A stretch of DNA of 43,449 nt, taken from contig CAYWFP010000022.1 in NCBI GenBank assembly GCA_964457365.1, positions 1-43,449 on the forward strand. The letters are read 5' to 3'. This document shows, piece after piece, positions 1 through 8,422 of the stretch. The notes beneath the pieces were generated by a model. That model did not search any database. It saw only the letters and a program-made list of their open reading frames with translations, and had not been told where the DNA came from. Within the stretch, counting starts at the first letter, position 1, and each line of letters starts with the position of its first letter. Source of the stretch: CAYWFP01 sp964457365. GTDB lineage: Bacteria; Planctomycetota; SZUA-567. The position numbers and the translations under genes are program-made.

Positions 1-66
1 CGCTTCTTGACTGACGGCAAACCAGCTGCGCCGAAATTCTGAAATTATTGCTTAATGGGTCCTTAG
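1..66 (+). repeat. Dispersed intergenic repeat, copy 1 (left window edge)
   Basis: This stretch aligns without gaps over its full 66 bases to the minus strand at 17217-17282, with about 48 identities by hand count. Its last 35 bases (32-66) also match the minus strand at 43395-43429 with about 30 identities. The best conserved block is the 3' end, CTTAAyGGGTCCTTAG. The copy starts at the first base of the window and is probably cut there. It lies beyond the 3' end of the sulfatase gene. The core is not clearly palindromic and no transposase is nearby, so its nature is unknown. Confidence 0.7.
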
Positions 67-70
67 CGTC

Positions 71-93
71 TTCCCGGGTTTTGGCAACGGGAA
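71..93 (-). terminator. Weak hairpin past the sulfatase gene
   Basis: TTCCCG (71-76) and CGGGAA (88-93) can pair around an 11-base loop just after the sulfatase stop codon. No U-tract follows on the minus strand, so a role in ending transcription is only possible. Confidence 0.25.
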
Positions 94-97
94 ATAT

Positions 98-1609
98 TCA
101 CCACGGCGAGAGCTTGCCCTGGATCGGATCGTAATGTGCCAGCAGCGCCTCGCCCAGCCGCGCCCGCACCTCCCGCACGTACTCCGGCCGTTCGGATGCG
201 AGGTTGCGCGTCTCGCCCGGATCCTCGCGGTGATCGTACAGCTCGACGAAGCCGCAGGCGGGGTAGACCGTGAGGCGGAAGCGCTCGTCGTAACGCGTGA
301 AGTTGTTGTGCGTACCCTTGGTGCCGCTGCAGTAGGCCAGCGCCTCGTGCGGCGCGCCCTCGCGGATCTTCGCCGCCAGGTCGACGCCGTGCAGCGCCGG
401 CGTCTCGACGCCGCAGAGCGCCGCGAGCGTCGGCGTCACGTCGACGTTACTGACCGGCAGGTCGATGGTCGCGGGCAGCTCCGCCCCCGGCGCGCGCAGG
501 ATCAGCGGCACGTGCAGCAGGCTGTCGCAGCCGACCTCGCGCTTGTACAGCAGGCCGTGGTCGCCCAGGAAGTCGCCGTGGTCGCTGGTGAAGACGACGA
601 CGGTGTTCTCCCACAATCCCCGCCGCTGCAGCGACGCGACGATCCGCCCTACCGCGCGGTCGATCAGGTGCACCATGGCGTTGGTGGCCCGGCGGAAGTG
701 CCGTCGCTGCGCCGGTTCGAGGTGCCCGATGCCGCGGCCGCCGACGTCCGCGGCGTCCGGCAACGCCCGCCACCACGCGCCTTCCGGATCGTACGGCGCC
801 AGCGTCCGGGCGTCTTCGAACTCCGCGAGGATCTCCGCGGGCGGCGTGAACGGGTGATGCGGATCCGGAAAGCCGACGAAGGCGAAGAACGGCTCCTCCG
901 CCTGGCCGCGCGCCTGCAGCCACGCCTCGAAGCGGTCGGCCAGCCACATCGAGTTGTGCAGCTCCGCGGGGAGCGCCGAGGCGTACAGGTCCTGCTGCCC
1001 CGGCACCGGATACGCCTCCGGCGGGCGCGCGGCGAGGACCTGCCGATACGCCTCCTGATGCTCCGTTTGCAGCCAGTCGGCGTAGTGGCCGCGGTGGCAT
1101 GGGTTTTCGCCGTGGCTCTTGACCACCTCGAAGTGATCGAAGCCGTAGTACGGCCCGCGCCAGTCGCGCAGCATGCCGTCCTGGTGCAGGCGGTGGCTCT
1201 CGCCGAAGCCGTGGTGCGGGGCGGCCTCCGTCGGCGTCAGGTGCAGCTTGCCGAAGGCGGCGGTGGCGTAGCCGCCCGCGCGCAGCATATCCGCCAGCGT
1301 CGCCGGCTCTGCCTCCTCGTGGTTCTCCGCGGGCTTGCCGTCGATCAGCTCCGCCGGACCGTACTCCCGGCGGCGGTTGAGCTTGACGCCGTTGGAGTAG
1401 ACGTTGTGCCCCGGCGGGTACAGCCCGGTCAGCAGGCTCGCGCGGCTGGGCATGCAGACGGGGTTGCTGACGATATGCCGCGTGAAGACGCTGCCCTCGC
1501 CGGCGAGGCGGTCGATGTTCGGCGTGCGCGCGTGCGGGTTGCCGGTGCAGCCGAGGCTGTCGCAGCGCTGCTGGTCGGCATGGAGGATCAGGACGTTGGG
1601 CTTGGGCAT
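98..1609 (-). CDS. Type I (formylglycine) sulfatase
   Basis: A 503-residue sulfatase of the alkaline-phosphatase superfamily, which hydrolyses a sulfate ester. The signature C-M-P-S-R starts at Cys52, the residue that is converted to formylglycine in this family. Metal-site residues are visible in NVLILHAD near the N-terminus and in FTSDHGDFLGDHG in the second half. There is no signal peptide, so the protein as called would be cytosolic; many carbohydrate sulfatases are exported. The ATG at 1609 has GGAG seven bases upstream. It follows thiG by 34 bases on the same strand, which suggests co-transcription but no obvious shared function. The substrate cannot be told from sequence. An anaerobic maturase (anSME) or FGE gene is not in the window. 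Confidence 0.93.
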   Translation of the reverse strand: MPKPNVLILHADQQRCDSLGCTGNPHARTPNIDRLAGEGSVFTRHIVSNPVCMPSRASLLTGLYPPGHNVYSNGVKLNRRREYGPAELIDGKPAENHEEAEPATLADMLRAGGYATAAFGKLHLTPTEAAPHHGFGESHRLHQDGMLRDWRGPYYGFDHFEVVKSHGENPCHRGHYADWLQTEHQEAYRQVLAARPPEAYPVPGQQDLYASALPAELHNSMWLADRFEAWLQARGQAEEPFFAFVGFPDPHHPFTPPAEILAEFEDARTLAPYDPEGAWWRALPDAADVGGRGIGHLEPAQRRHFRRATNAMVHLIDRAVGRIVASLQRRGLWENTVVVFTSDHGDFLGDHGLLYKREVGCDSLLHVPLILRAPGAELPATIDLPVSNVDVTPTLAALCGVETPALHGVDLAAKIREGAPHEALAYCSGTKGTHNNFTRYDERFRLTVYPACGFVELYDHREDPGETRNLASERPEYVREVRARLGEALLAHYDPIQGKLSPW

Positions 1610-1643
1610 ACTCGGTCTCCGGCTCCGGGGCGCCTCGAGCGTC

Positions 1644-2420
1644 TCATCCCTCCCGCAGAAATCCCGTCAGCGGGCTCGACGCTTCGGCGGTCTTGCGCGC
1701 CCTGCCGGGGCCGGACTCGTAAGCCGTGCGCCCGGCCTCGACGGCGAGCTTGAACGCCACGGCCATGCGCGCGGGTTGGTCCGCGACGGCGACGGCGGTG
1801 TTCACGAGCACCGCGTCGGCGCCGATCTCCATCGCCTCGGCCGCGTGGCTGGGCAGCCCGATCCCGGCGTCGACCACCACCGGCACGGTGGCCTGCTCGA
1901 CGATGATCTCGATATTGGCGCGCGTCTTGAGGCCCTGGTTGCTGCCGATGGGGCTTCCCAGCGGCATCACCGTCGCGGTGCCGATCTCCTGCAGGCGCTT
2001 GGCCAGCACCGGGTCGGCGTTGATGTACGGCAAAACGACGAAGCCCTCCCGCACCAGGATCTCCGCGGCCTTCAGGGTTTCGACCGGGTCGGGCAGGAGG
2101 TAGTACGGATCCGGCGTGATCTCCAGCTTCACCCACTCCACGCCGCTGGCCGCGCGCGCGAGGCGCGCCACGCGCACCGCCTCCTCCGCGTCGCGGGCGC
2201 CGGAGGTGTTGGGCAGCAGTTGCACCGCCTCGCGGTCGATGGCCGCGAGCATGTCGTCCTGCGGATCGGCGATGTCGACGCGGCGCAGGGCGACGGTGAC
2301 CATCTGCGTCCCCGCCGCGGCGATGGCCTCGGCCATGGTCGCGGCGCTGGCGAACTTGCCGGTGCCCAGAAACAGGCGCGAGGCGAATGCGCGGCCGGCG
2401 ATGACGAGGGTGTCGGTCAT
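1644..2420 (-). CDS. thiG: Thiazole synthase ThiG
   Basis: 258 residues, normal length for ThiG, a TIM-barrel enzyme that builds the thiazole phosphate of thiamin from DXP, dehydroglycine or iminoglycine, and ThiS-thiocarboxylate. Lys98 in EWVKLEI matches the lysine that forms the Schiff base with DXP. The family blocks LGTGKF, LPYINADP, PLGSPIGSNQGL and VDAGIG are all present. thiS lies upstream on the same strand, 113 bases away, so the donor protein and the enzyme that uses it are made together. No thiF, thiH/thiO, thiC or thiE is in the window. The Shine-Dalgarno sequence is weak (AGAGAA). Confidence 0.96.
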   Translation of the reverse strand: MTDTLVIAGRAFASRLFLGTGKFASAATMAEAIAAAGTQMVTVALRRVDIADPQDDMLAAIDREAVQLLPNTSGARDAEEAVRVARLARAASGVEWVKLEITPDPYYLLPDPVETLKAAEILVREGFVVLPYINADPVLAKRLQEIGTATVMPLGSPIGSNQGLKTRANIEIIVEQATVPVVVDAGIGLPSHAAEAMEIGADAVLVNTAVAVADQPARMAVAFKLAVEAGRTAYESGPGRARKTAEASSPLTGFLREG

Positions 2421-2445
2421 GATGACGTTCTCTTTATTCGCTCTA

Positions 2446-2466
2446 TCCGGTTTGCTCTGAACCGGA
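2446..2466 (-). other. Hairpin in the thiS-thiG spacer
   Basis: TCCGGTT (2446-2452) and AACCGGA (2460-2466) form a perfect 7-bp stem with a 7-base loop, 25 bases upstream of the thiG start. No U-tract follows, so it is not a convincing terminator. The spacer has no TPP-riboswitch core. It may affect mRNA processing or the ratio of ThiS to ThiG. Confidence 0.35.
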
Positions 2467-2533
2467 ATATCCGGGGGAAACGTCTCTTAATCGCAACACG
2501 CGGCGAAGACGAATTGACCGACCGCGGCGGCGC

Positions 2534-2746
2534 CTAGCCGCCGCCGACGAACTGCACCAGCTCGACCGTGTCGCCGGGGCGGATCGGCGCGCGGTGAAAC
2601 TCGTCCTGCGGCACGATGCTCCCGTTGACCTCGGCCACCACCGAACGCGCGCCGAGGTTCATCGCCTCGATCAGCGCCGCCACCGTCTGCGGAAAGACGG
2701 TGGCGGGGAACTCGTGCTGTTCGCCGTTGACGATCAGGCGTTGCAT
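2534..2746 (-). CDS. thiS: Sulfur carrier protein ThiS
   Basis: A 70-residue ubiquitin-fold protein ending in Gly-Gly-Gly. The terminal glycine is the residue that is adenylated and turned into a thiocarboxylate to deliver sulfur to ThiG. The block VVAEVNGSIVP and the C-terminal DTVELVQFVGGG are typical of ThiS. It starts three bases after the stop of the long AsmA-like gene, so its translation is probably coupled to that gene. This places a thiamin gene behind an envelope gene, a pairing I do not know from other bacteria. Confidence 0.94.
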   Translation of the reverse strand: MQRLIVNGEQHEFPATVFPQTVAALIEAMNLGARSVVAEVNGSIVPQDEFHRAPIRPGDTVELVQFVGGG

Positions 2747-2749
2747 GAT

Positions 2750-5700
2750 TCAGAACTCCGGCATCTCGTACGGGTCGTCGCTTTCTTCCTTGTTTTTCTG
2801 CAGGCGCTCGAGAAGGTCCTTCACCGCGCCGCGTTCCTTCTTGCCCTCGATCACCTTGTCCACCAGTTCGTTGAGGAATCCCGGATCCTTCACCGTCTCG
2901 CGCACCAGGCCGGCGGCCTCCTGGACCAGCGTGCCGTGGAGCACCTTGACGCTGTAGTCGGGATCCTTGATGGCGCCGAAGATGTTGATCGTCAGCTTGC
3001 GCTGGTTGCCCAGTTTCTCGATCCAGCGCGGGATGGCCTTGACGACTCGCTGTTCGAGATTCTCCGGCACGCGGTCGAAGGCCTGCCGCACCGCCGGCAG
3101 GTTGTAGATCATCTTCACCGGCAGGAAGCGCTCGACGTTGCGCACCGGCATCATTCGCAGCTCCAGCATCCCGTTGTCGATGTCGACCCAGCCCTTGATC
3201 TCGAAGTCCGCGCCCAGCGGCGCCTGCTCGGGGTCGTTGTTCCCGGCGAGGAAGAGGTCGCCGATCTCGACGCGGCCGTCGGTGATGCGTACCCGCCCGG
3301 TCGCCTCCTCGTAGCGGACCGCTTTCTTCAGCCGCTTATCCATCCTGTCGTAGTCGGCGTCGACCTTCGGCGCCACGCGCTTGGCGATCTCCTCGCCGAT
3401 GTCGATGCCGATCTTCTGCGGCAGTTCGGGGAACTTGAGCAGCCGGTTGATGTCGGTGCTCGTGGCGTGGGTGAGGTAGATCACGTCCTCGGCGCGGAAG
3501 GCCACCTCCCGGCACTGCATCGTCTTGCGGATGGCTTCGTCGGCGAGCCCGGTCCAGGTGAAGATCGCCGCCTGCGCCGCCTGCGGCACGCGCGGGTCGG
3601 GCAGATGCAGGTTGCCCTTCTTGAAGAGCATGTAGTCGCCGAGGTTGCGCACCGTCTCCGTCAGGTCCAGCCCCCGCGGCCCGGCGGTGGCCAGGTCGAC
3701 CCGGAACGCCGGCTCGTCGCCGGTGAAGTCGATGGCGCCGTCCAGGCGGAGTTTGCCGCCGCACTCGGCCTCGCCGCCGTTGACCTGCAACACCCCTTCG
3801 CGCAGCGTGACTCCGGCCTTGAAATTGCGGATCGCGCGGCCGCTGATGATACAATGCGGCAGGGCCACCGCGCCGCCGACGAGTTCGAACTGCCGGCTCA
3901 GCGGCGGCGCCGAGTCGCCGAGCGCCAGCGTCGCCGCGCGCAGTTGCCCGTCGAGGCGGAGCGTCCCGTTCCCGCCCTCCGGCAGCGGCTCGAAGACGCC
4001 GGGCATCAGTGTCGTCAGGAGCGGCTGCGCCGCCAGCAGGTGCATATTCGCCATCAACGCCTTGACCGTGGCGCCGTCGGCGCCCGTGGCGACGGTCCCC
4101 GCGCGCGCGGTGGCGGTCAGCCGCAGCAGCTTGCTCTCCAGTGTCAGCACCGGAATCTCCAGCGCGAGCTGCCCGTCCGGGTTCGTCGGACGATAGACGC
4201 CTTCGAGCGTGAAGACCGGGTCGTCCTGCGGCAGCCGCATCCCCGCCCGCGGCACGTTGGCCACGGCGAAGTCGGCGAATGTCATCTTCAGCGTCCACGC
4301 GATCTTCCTGGCAGAGCCGGTGACCGTGAGGACGCTGTCGTTGGTGCCCAGCAGCACCGTATCGCCGCGGCCCAGCGCCGGCACCAGCGTCTTCATGCGC
4401 GGCAGGTCGGCCTTGACGACGAGGCGCGCGGGGTCTTTCAGCCGCCAGCCCTCCGCGCCGTCGAGGACGACGGTGGTTGTGGCCTGCAGCGTCGCGATCC
4501 GGCCGCCGGTCTTCACCGTCAGCGTCTCCAGGGCGATCTCTTTCTCCGGCGCGCGGTAACGGATGGCCGTCTCCGCCGTCGTCGTCGTGTCCGTGAACGT
4601 CGGCGTCGCCGCGGAGCCGGCCTGCAGGTCGTTCAGCGTGACGTTGGCCCGCGCCTTCAGTTCCCCGTCTTCGCCGTCGACGACGCCGGTCAGGAGAAAA
4701 CTCCGCGCGCGCGGCGCCTGCGGCGGCACCAGGGCGATGCCGAGTCGTCGCAGCAGCGCCTTCAGCTCCCCGGGGTTTCCGCGCGCCGAGACGCCGGCCT
4801 TGCCCGCAAGCGTTTCGGCCGTGCCGTTGAGCGAGCCGCGCACCGCCGCCAGCAGCACCGGCTCCTTCCGCCCGCCCTGCTTGATCTGCAGCGTCGCCTT
4901 CTCCGTCTTCAGCGCGAAGGTCTCGCCGAGGCCGAAGGTGCCGTCGTGCTTGGCGGTGACCGCGTAGAGCTTGTCGTCGACTTTCAGCAGCGCGTAACTG
5001 AGCGTCTCGGCGAAATCGATCCGGCGCGTCCGCGGGTCGTAGGCGCCCGCGCCCCGCAGCGTCGCCGCCTGCAGCGCCTCGCCGTACGGCGGCGGCAGCA
5101 GCGCCCGGCAGAGCGCACGCATGCGGTCGGGTTCGAGCTTGAGGCGATACGCCCCCGTCGCCGCGCCATCGGGGGCGTGGCTGCCGTCGAGCGCGAGGCG
5201 GATGCCGTCGACGGCCAGCGTCGCGTCATGCATCGTCACCGTCCCGTCGGGGGCGTAACCGAGGACGCCGCTGATATTCAGCATCTGCGTGGCATAGTCC
5301 AGCGCCGCGCCGTCGTTCGCGGCGAGGCGCGCGCGCAGGGGCTCTTCCTGGCGGCAGTCGAAACGGATCTGCCAGCCCTGTTGCGGGTTCTTCGAGACGG
5401 CGGCGGTGGCCTTCACGCTGCCGGCGAGCTCGGCCTCGTGCTCCTGCAGGGCCTTCAACTTCCGCGCCAGCGTGTTCAGGCCCAGGCGGATCTCGAGTGC
5501 GAACTCCGGCCGCGGCTCGCCCGGCAGATCCTGCACGGTGCCGTTGATCGTGGTCGCCAGGTCCGTGCCGTTGAGCTGCAGGTTGTCGATCTGCAGTTGT
5601 TTGCGGTCGCTGGCGTAGACGGCCTCGCCGGTGAGGATCAAGGCCGGCGGCTCGCTCAGCGTTTCGTGCTTCGCCGTCAATTGCCGGCTGCGGAACGCGG

Positions 5701-7018
5701 CGGCGACGACGGTGCGGAACGGCTCGGCCTTGATCGTCCCCCGCAGGCCCAGCGCGCCCGCGGCGTGCCGCGCCAGTTCCGGCCGGCCCAGCGCCGCCAG
5801 CAACGAGCCGGCTTCGTCAATCGATCCCGCGCAATCGAACGTCAACTCGCCGACGAAGCCCGCCGCCGCCTGCGCCTCCGCGCGCACCTGCCCGCTCGAC
5901 TTCACCGTCGCCAGCGTGGATTGCAGCGCCAGTGTCTCGATGGTGGTCACCGTCGACTGCGGATCCGTCGTCAGCGCCAGCGTCAGCGTCTGCGGCGGCA
6001 ACGTTACCGTCTGGCCCCCGTGCCGCAGCGCCAGCCCCTCGGCGTCCAATTTGCCTTCCAGGCGCGGATCGCCCTCGCCCAGGCGGATCGTCAGCCGCCC
6101 CGCGAGGCGCCCTCCCGCAAGCGGCGACGTGGCGCTGCCGAACGCGTTCAGCGCCTGCGGCAGGTCTGTCGGCGCCAGATCGAGCGTCGTCTCCAGGTTC
6201 CGCAACGCGCCCAATTCGCTCACGTCGAGCTCGCCGCCGAGGGTGGCCTCGGCCACGGCTTCCTGCTCCGTCGCGCCCAGTGTCAGCCGCCCCTCCAGCG
6301 CGAACGGTCCGCGTCCGTCCTCGCTGAGAAGGGTCAGCATCGGTAGCGCGAGAGTGGCGTCGATGTCGTGCTCTTCGCTGATGAAGCGCAGCGCCACCCG
6401 TTCGAGCGCCACCTGTTTCACCAACGGCGCGAAGACCGCGGGCGCTTCGGCCGTGTCCTTCGGGGCCGGCGTCTCCGCCGGCGTCTCCGTCGGCAGGCCC
6501 GGGATCGGCGTGTCGCGCGCGCCGGTCAGGTCGCCCAGGTTGAGATATCCTTCGGCACTGCGCCGGACGGCGAGAGTGACGTCCTCGAGCGTGACCGAGC
6601 TGACGGGGATGCGCTTCTCCAGCAGCATCCCGATCCGCGCCCAGTCGAGCCTGAGGGTGATCCGCCCGGCCTGCAGCAGCGGCGGGTCGTCGCGCTCCAG
6701 GCCGTGGATGACGAAGCGCTCCAGCGTCACCCCGCCACGGTAGGGCGCGATGGCCAGCCGTCCGAGCGAGCAATTGCGATGCGTCTTCTCCTCCACCAGC
6801 CGCACCAGCTCCGCCGCCAGTTTTTCCGTCGGGATCAGGGACGGCGCGGCCGCCAGCAGCACCGCCAGCGCCAGCAGCAGGTACAGCCCCGCGCGCAGCA
6901 GACGCGAGAAACAGCCGCGTTTCTTCTTCGCCGACGCTGCCGCAGGGGCGGGCGCTTCCGGAGGGGAAGAGGCCGCCGGCTCCTCCGCTAGGGACTGGTC
7001 TTCGGGATTCGCTGTCAC
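2750..7018 (-). CDS. Giant AsmA-like / DUF748-type envelope protein
   Basis: A 1422-residue protein with a short Pro/Ala-rich cytoplasmic tail (1-35), one membrane segment (about 43-60) and a long periplasmic part rich in alternating beta-strand pattern. Repeated stretches of the form 'LxLxG...TxTATxxxxGA' run almost to the end, and the C-terminus is charged and helical (KKERGAVKDLLERLQ). This architecture is that of the AsmA/YhdP/TamB clan, whose members are thought to bridge the periplasm and move phospholipids to the outer membrane. The start is a GTG at 7018 with GGAG about seven bases upstream. It is the first gene of the unit that continues into thiS and thiG. Assignment to the clan is fairly sure; the exact subfamily and cargo are inference. 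Confidence 0.8.
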   Translation of the reverse strand: MTANPEDQSLAEEPAASSPPEAPAPAAASAKKKRGCFSRLLRAGLYLLLALAVLLAAAPSLIPTEKLAAELVRLVEEKTHRNCSLGRLAIAPYRGGVTLERFVIHGLERDDPPLLQAGRITLRLDWARIGMLLEKRIPVSSVTLEDVTLAVRRSAEGYLNLGDLTGARDTPIPGLPTETPAETPAPKDTAEAPAVFAPLVKQVALERVALRFISEEHDIDATLALPMLTLLSEDGRGPFALEGRLTLGATEQEAVAEATLGGELDVSELGALRNLETTLDLAPTDLPQALNAFGSATSPLAGGRLAGRLTIRLGEGDPRLEGKLDAEGLALRHGGQTVTLPPQTLTLALTTDPQSTVTTIETLALQSTLATVKSSGQVRAEAQAAAGFVGELTFDCAGSIDEAGSLLAALGRPELARHAAGALGLRGTIKAEPFRTVVAAAFRSRQLTAKHETLSEPPALILTGEAVYASDRKQLQIDNLQLNGTDLATTINGTVQDLPGEPRPEFALEIRLGLNTLARKLKALQEHEAELAGSVKATAAVSKNPQQGWQIRFDCRQEEPLRARLAANDGAALDYATQMLNISGVLGYAPDGTVTMHDATLAVDGIRLALDGSHAPDGAATGAYRLKLEPDRMRALCRALLPPPYGEALQAATLRGAGAYDPRTRRIDFAETLSYALLKVDDKLYAVTAKHDGTFGLGETFALKTEKATLQIKQGGRKEPVLLAAVRGSLNGTAETLAGKAGVSARGNPGELKALLRRLGIALVPPQAPRARSFLLTGVVDGEDGELKARANVTLNDLQAGSAATPTFTDTTTTAETAIRYRAPEKEIALETLTVKTGGRIATLQATTTVVLDGAEGWRLKDPARLVVKADLPRMKTLVPALGRGDTVLLGTNDSVLTVTGSARKIAWTLKMTFADFAVANVPRAGMRLPQDDPVFTLEGVYRPTNPDGQLALEIPVLTLESKLLRLTATARAGTVATGADGATVKALMANMHLLAAQPLLTTLMPGVFEPLPEGGNGTLRLDGQLRAATLALGDSAPPLSRQFELVGGAVALPHCIISGRAIRNFKAGVTLREGVLQVNGGEAECGGKLRLDGAIDFTGDEPAFRVDLATAGPRGLDLTETVRNLGDYMLFKKGNLHLPDPRVPQAAQAAIFTWTGLADEAIRKTMQCREVAFRAEDVIYLTHATSTDINRLLKFPELPQKIGIDIGEEIAKRVAPKVDADYDRMDKRLKKAVRYEEATGRVRITDGRVEIGDLFLAGNNDPEQAPLGADFEIKGWVDIDNGMLELRMMPVRNVERFLPVKMIYNLPAVRQAFDRVPENLEQRVVKAIPRWIEKLGNQRKLTINIFGAIKDPDYSVKVLHGTLVQEAAGLVRETVKDPGFLNELVDKVIEGKKERGAVKDLLERLQKNKEESDDPYEMPEF

Positions 7019-7042
7019 GCTGTTCTCCGCGGACGGGGCTAC

Positions 7043-7065
7043 ATTATAATGCCGGACCCGTCCGG
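7043..7065 (-). promoter_or_regulatory. Candidate promoter and operator for the AsmA-like gene
   Basis: A perfect TATAAT on the minus strand (7043-7048) lies about 25 bases before the GTG start. The usual -35 position holds no good match. Instead the spacer carries a perfect palindrome, CCGGAC-CC-GTCCGG (7052-7065), placed where a regulator could act. A consensus TTGACA also occurs on the minus strand at 7092-7097, but without a good -10 at the right distance. Confidence 0.4.
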
Positions 7066-7186
7066 TCGACGGTATCCCCCCTCGTGGTAACTGTCAAGGA
7101 TTACCGCTGCGCCTGCCGCAAAAACCCGGAAGGGAAGGCGGGGAAAGGGAATGCGCGGGCGCGCAACGGAGAGGCGGACAGGCGCG

Positions 7187-7543
7187 CTACTCGCCGTGCT
7201 GGCGCCGCGCGGCGGTCTCGGCCATGATGATCTGCGTGTCGCGGCTCTCGCCCCGGGGGCGGAGGATGACGGTGATGATCGCGCCTTCGATCGCGTCGCG
7301 GATGGCCTCGTCGCTCACCGGGTCGGGGAACTGGCTGCCGCTGGCGGGCAGCGAGTACCGCGCGGTCAGCTTGTTCAGCGCGCAGGCGTAGATGTCTTCG
7401 AGGTCGTGCCGGGTGACGCCGAAGCCGGGGTAGTCGCGCAGCACAGCCGGCAGCAGCGCCACCACGCGATCCTCGTTCTTGTTGCGGATATGCGCAAAAG
7501 AAGCCGGGTCGAAGTCGAGTTCGTCGAGGTCGCTCTGGTCCAT
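7187..7543 (-). CDS. ComFB-family protein (cysteine-free variant)
   Basis: 118 residues with the late-competence ComFB pattern: NKNEDRVVALLPAVL near the N-terminus and then DLEDIYACALNKLTARY, matching the family's 'DvxAlALNxLPPrY' block. Most members carry a CxxC-type metal site just before this block; here that stretch reads DYPGFGVTRHDLED and has no cysteine. I chose the ATG at 7543, because AAGG lies just upstream and the candidate promoter would sit inside a longer reading. ComFB-type proteins have been reported as c-di-GMP receptors in cyanobacteria; whether this one binds a nucleotide is inference. It is divergent from the LRR gene. Confidence 0.7.
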   Translation of the reverse strand: MDQSDLDELDFDPASFAHIRNKNEDRVVALLPAVLRDYPGFGVTRHDLEDIYACALNKLTARYSLPASGSQFPDPVSDEAIRDAIEGAIITVILRPRGESRDTQIIMAETAARRQHGE

Positions 7544-7577
7544 ACGATGCCTTACATGAAAAAGCGTCTTCATGTCG

Positions 7578-7606
7578 AGTATGAGGCGCTTCCGGGCCGC
7601 ATGCAA
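7578..7606 (-). promoter_or_regulatory. Candidate promoter for the ComFB-family gene
   Basis: On the minus strand TTGCAT (7601-7606) and CATACT (7578-7583) are 17 bases apart, a plausible sigma-70 pair. Transcription would start near 7571, 28 bases before the ATG at 7543. Confidence 0.45.
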
Positions 7607-7627
7607 GTTATTATCTGCGTAATTTCC

Positions 7628-7650
7628 CCGCGCGTTTTCGGACCGCGCGG
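7628..7650. other. Inverted repeat between divergent promoters
   Basis: CCGCGCG (7628-7634) and CGCGCGG (7644-7650) form a perfect 7-bp inverted repeat. It lies between the two divergent candidate promoters and could bind a shared regulator; no U-tract follows on either strand. Confidence 0.35.
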
Positions 7651-7661
7651 CGGCGCCGGGC

Positions 7662-7690
7662 TTGTCTCGTCCGGTTTCTGCCTATAGAAT
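7662..7690 (+). promoter_or_regulatory. Candidate promoter for the LRR gene
   Basis: TTGTCT (7662-7667), a 17-base spacer and TAGAAT (7685-7690) fit a sigma-70 promoter. The expected start near 7697 leaves a leader of about 27 bases before the ATG at 7724. Confidence 0.5.
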
Positions 7691-7723
7691 ACCGTTGTCT
7701 CTCGTGTCGATCGGACGGATTCC

Positions 7724-8422
7724 ATGCGCCATATCCTTTTCGCCCGCCGCTGCCGCCGCGCCTGGATGCGGGTGCTGCTGAGCTTCATCGTCTGGGCGGT
7801 GCTGGTCTGGGGCCTGGGCGTGGTCCGTTTCCGCCGCCCCATCGTCCGCTGGCAGATGAAGCGCATCGAGGCGGCGCTGCGCGCGGCGAATCCCGAATGG
7901 ACGGGCGGCCTTTTCAACCGTTACGGCGCGGTCGAGGAGTGGGCCGCGCCGGTCATGGCCTGCCGGCACCTGTCGTTTCAGCATTCCCTGCCGCGGGATC
8001 TCTCGCTGTTGCGCTGGCTCGCGCCGCGTTCGCTGGCCCTGCAGAATACGCGGACGGACGATCTCTCGCCACTGGCGGGCATGCCGCTGACGTGGCTGGA
8101 GTGCTACTGCACGCGGGTGGACGACCTGTCGCCGCTGCGGGGCATGGCGCTGACGAACCTGAACGCCTCGCACACGCGGGTGGCGGATCTCTCGCCCCTG
8201 CGCGGGATGCCGCTGAGAACGCTGAACCTGAACCATACGCGCGTGCGCGACCTCGCGCCGCTGAAGGGGATGCCGCTCGAGGAATTGCATCTGGCCGGCA
8301 CCGCGGTGGACGACCTCGCGCCGCTGGCGGGCATGCCGCTTCGCTTTCTGAATATCCACGACACCCCGGCGGCGCGGAAGCCGTTGCCGGAAGGATTTGT
8401 CCGCGCAATCCGCGAGCCATAA
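7724..8422 (+). CDS. Membrane-anchored leucine-rich-repeat protein
   Basis: 232 residues. A basic N-terminus is followed by one hydrophobic segment (about 17-35), so the rest is probably outside the cytoplasm. From Asp113 there are five tandem repeats of exactly 21 residues, beginning at 113, 134, 155, 176 and 197, with the pattern D-L-(S/A)-P-L-x-G-M-x-L-xx-L. These short LRR units are common in Planctomycetes and Lentisphaerae, where they often follow kinase domains; here they stand alone with a membrane anchor. The protein ends soon after the fifth repeat with no enzyme domain. Such repeats usually bind other proteins; the partner is unknown. The Shine-Dalgarno sequence is weak. Confidence 0.85.
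   Translation: MRHILFARRCRRAWMRVLLSFIVWAVLVWGLGVVRFRRPIVRWQMKRIEAALRAANPEWTGGLFNRYGAVEEWAAPVMACRHLSFQHSLPRDLSLLRWLAPRSLALQNTRTDDLSPLAGMPLTWLECYCTRVDDLSPLRGMALTNLNASHTRVADLSPLRGMPLRTLNLNHTRVRDLAPLKGMPLEELHLAGTAVDDLAPLAGMPLRFLNIHDTPAARKPLPEGFVRAIREP

Noticed and set aside
2594..6346. A 1250-codon plus-strand reading frame opposite the AsmA-like gene
   Set aside because: Its product is a low-complexity Arg/Gln/Val-rich sequence with no domain, a known artefact of high-GC codon use opposite a real gene.
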